Assembly: GCA_034008185.1 (NCBI GenBank) | Contig: CM067084.1 | Span: forward strand, 9,319,385 to 9,383,384 | Direction of reading: 5' to 3' | Length of the DNA: 64,000 nucleotides | DNA from: Gorsachius magnificus | Taxonomy: Eukaryota; Chordata; Aves; Pelecaniformes; Ardeidae | Shown: piece after piece, positions 63,843 through 64,000 of the stretch | Numbering within the stretch: position 1 is the stretch's first letter | Layout of the letters: each line of letters opens with the position of its first letter | The notes under the pieces: model-generated | The model's input: only the letters and a program-made list of their open reading frames with translations | What the model was told of the DNA's origin: nothing | Database searches by the model: none | Made by a program: the position numbers and the translations under genes

Positions 63843-64000
63843 AAGAAAGAAGTAAGTAAAAATATTTTATCAGACACTGCTGCTGCAACAGATTTCCATG
63901 GAAGGCTGGGAAAGAAGTGCCGAAAAGCCACATATTCTTTCCTTGGCATTGTGCATATAACAGTCAAGAGGGAGACATGAAGAAAGTATAAAAGCGATCA
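62731..64000. other. Unique sequence, no gene recognised
   Basis: Ordinary non-coding sequence to the window edge, with a 24-base A run at 63814-63837 followed by GAAA/GTAA units. Confidence 0.55.
63814..63860. repeat. Poly-A and GAAA-rich tract
   Basis: Twenty-four consecutive A residues followed by GAAGAAAGAAAGAAGTAAGTAA. No polyadenylation hexamer precedes it closely. Confidence 0.9.

Noticed and set aside
1..64000. Search for CRISPR arrays, tRNA and rRNA genes, operons
   Set aside because: No regularly spaced repeats, cloverleaf sequences or rRNA segments were recognised, and the DNA is clearly vertebrate.

Overview
The window is vertebrate nuclear DNA from a bird. It holds several CR1 retroposon fragments ending in the ATTCTATGATTCT-type tail, avian-type endogenous retrovirus (ERV) sequence, at least one old MIR-like SINE, and a low gene density. 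No bacterial-style genes, CRISPR arrays, tRNA or rRNA genes are visible. I could not identify a protein-coding host exon outside the repeat complex at about 14.1-21.3 kb. The rest looks like intergenic or long-intron sequence with random-length open frames.

Layout. 1-825: unique sequence. 825-1296: CR1 3' fragment. 1297-14106: unique sequence with short simple repeats and a possible MIR near 5.9 kb. 14107-21302: a minus-strand provirus with paired LTRs (3' LTR at left, 5' LTR at right), flanked by GGGGG on both sides. 21303-49190: unique sequence. 49191-49862: an unusual degenerate array built from GGTATCAAT-like words in both orientations. 53329-53486: short CR1 3' end. 62615-62730: MIR-like SINE. 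The window ends in unique sequence.

The provirus is the richest part. Read on the minus strand it has a 5' LTR, a primer-binding site matching tRNA-Ser at 16 of 18 bases, a decayed gag start, a long interrupted middle, the last codons of pol (integrase end), an overlapping and internally deleted env, a polypurine tract and the 3' LTR. The interruptions are: (a) the end of another LTR plus a tRNA-Lys primer-binding site and leader, suggesting a nested class II (ERVK-like) remnant; (b) a 2.7-kb plus-strand CR1 with endonuclease and reverse-transcriptase remains; (c) two more CR1 3' ends in tandem; and (d) a CpG-rich block whose plus strand encodes a short methyl-CpG-binding-domain (MBD)-like sequence ending in a stop codon.

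The best leads are the MBD-like fragment in an undecayed CpG-rich block inside a CpG-decayed provirus, the two stacked primer-binding sites whose every mismatch is a CpG transition, and the GGTATCAAT array. None of the viral reading frames is intact.
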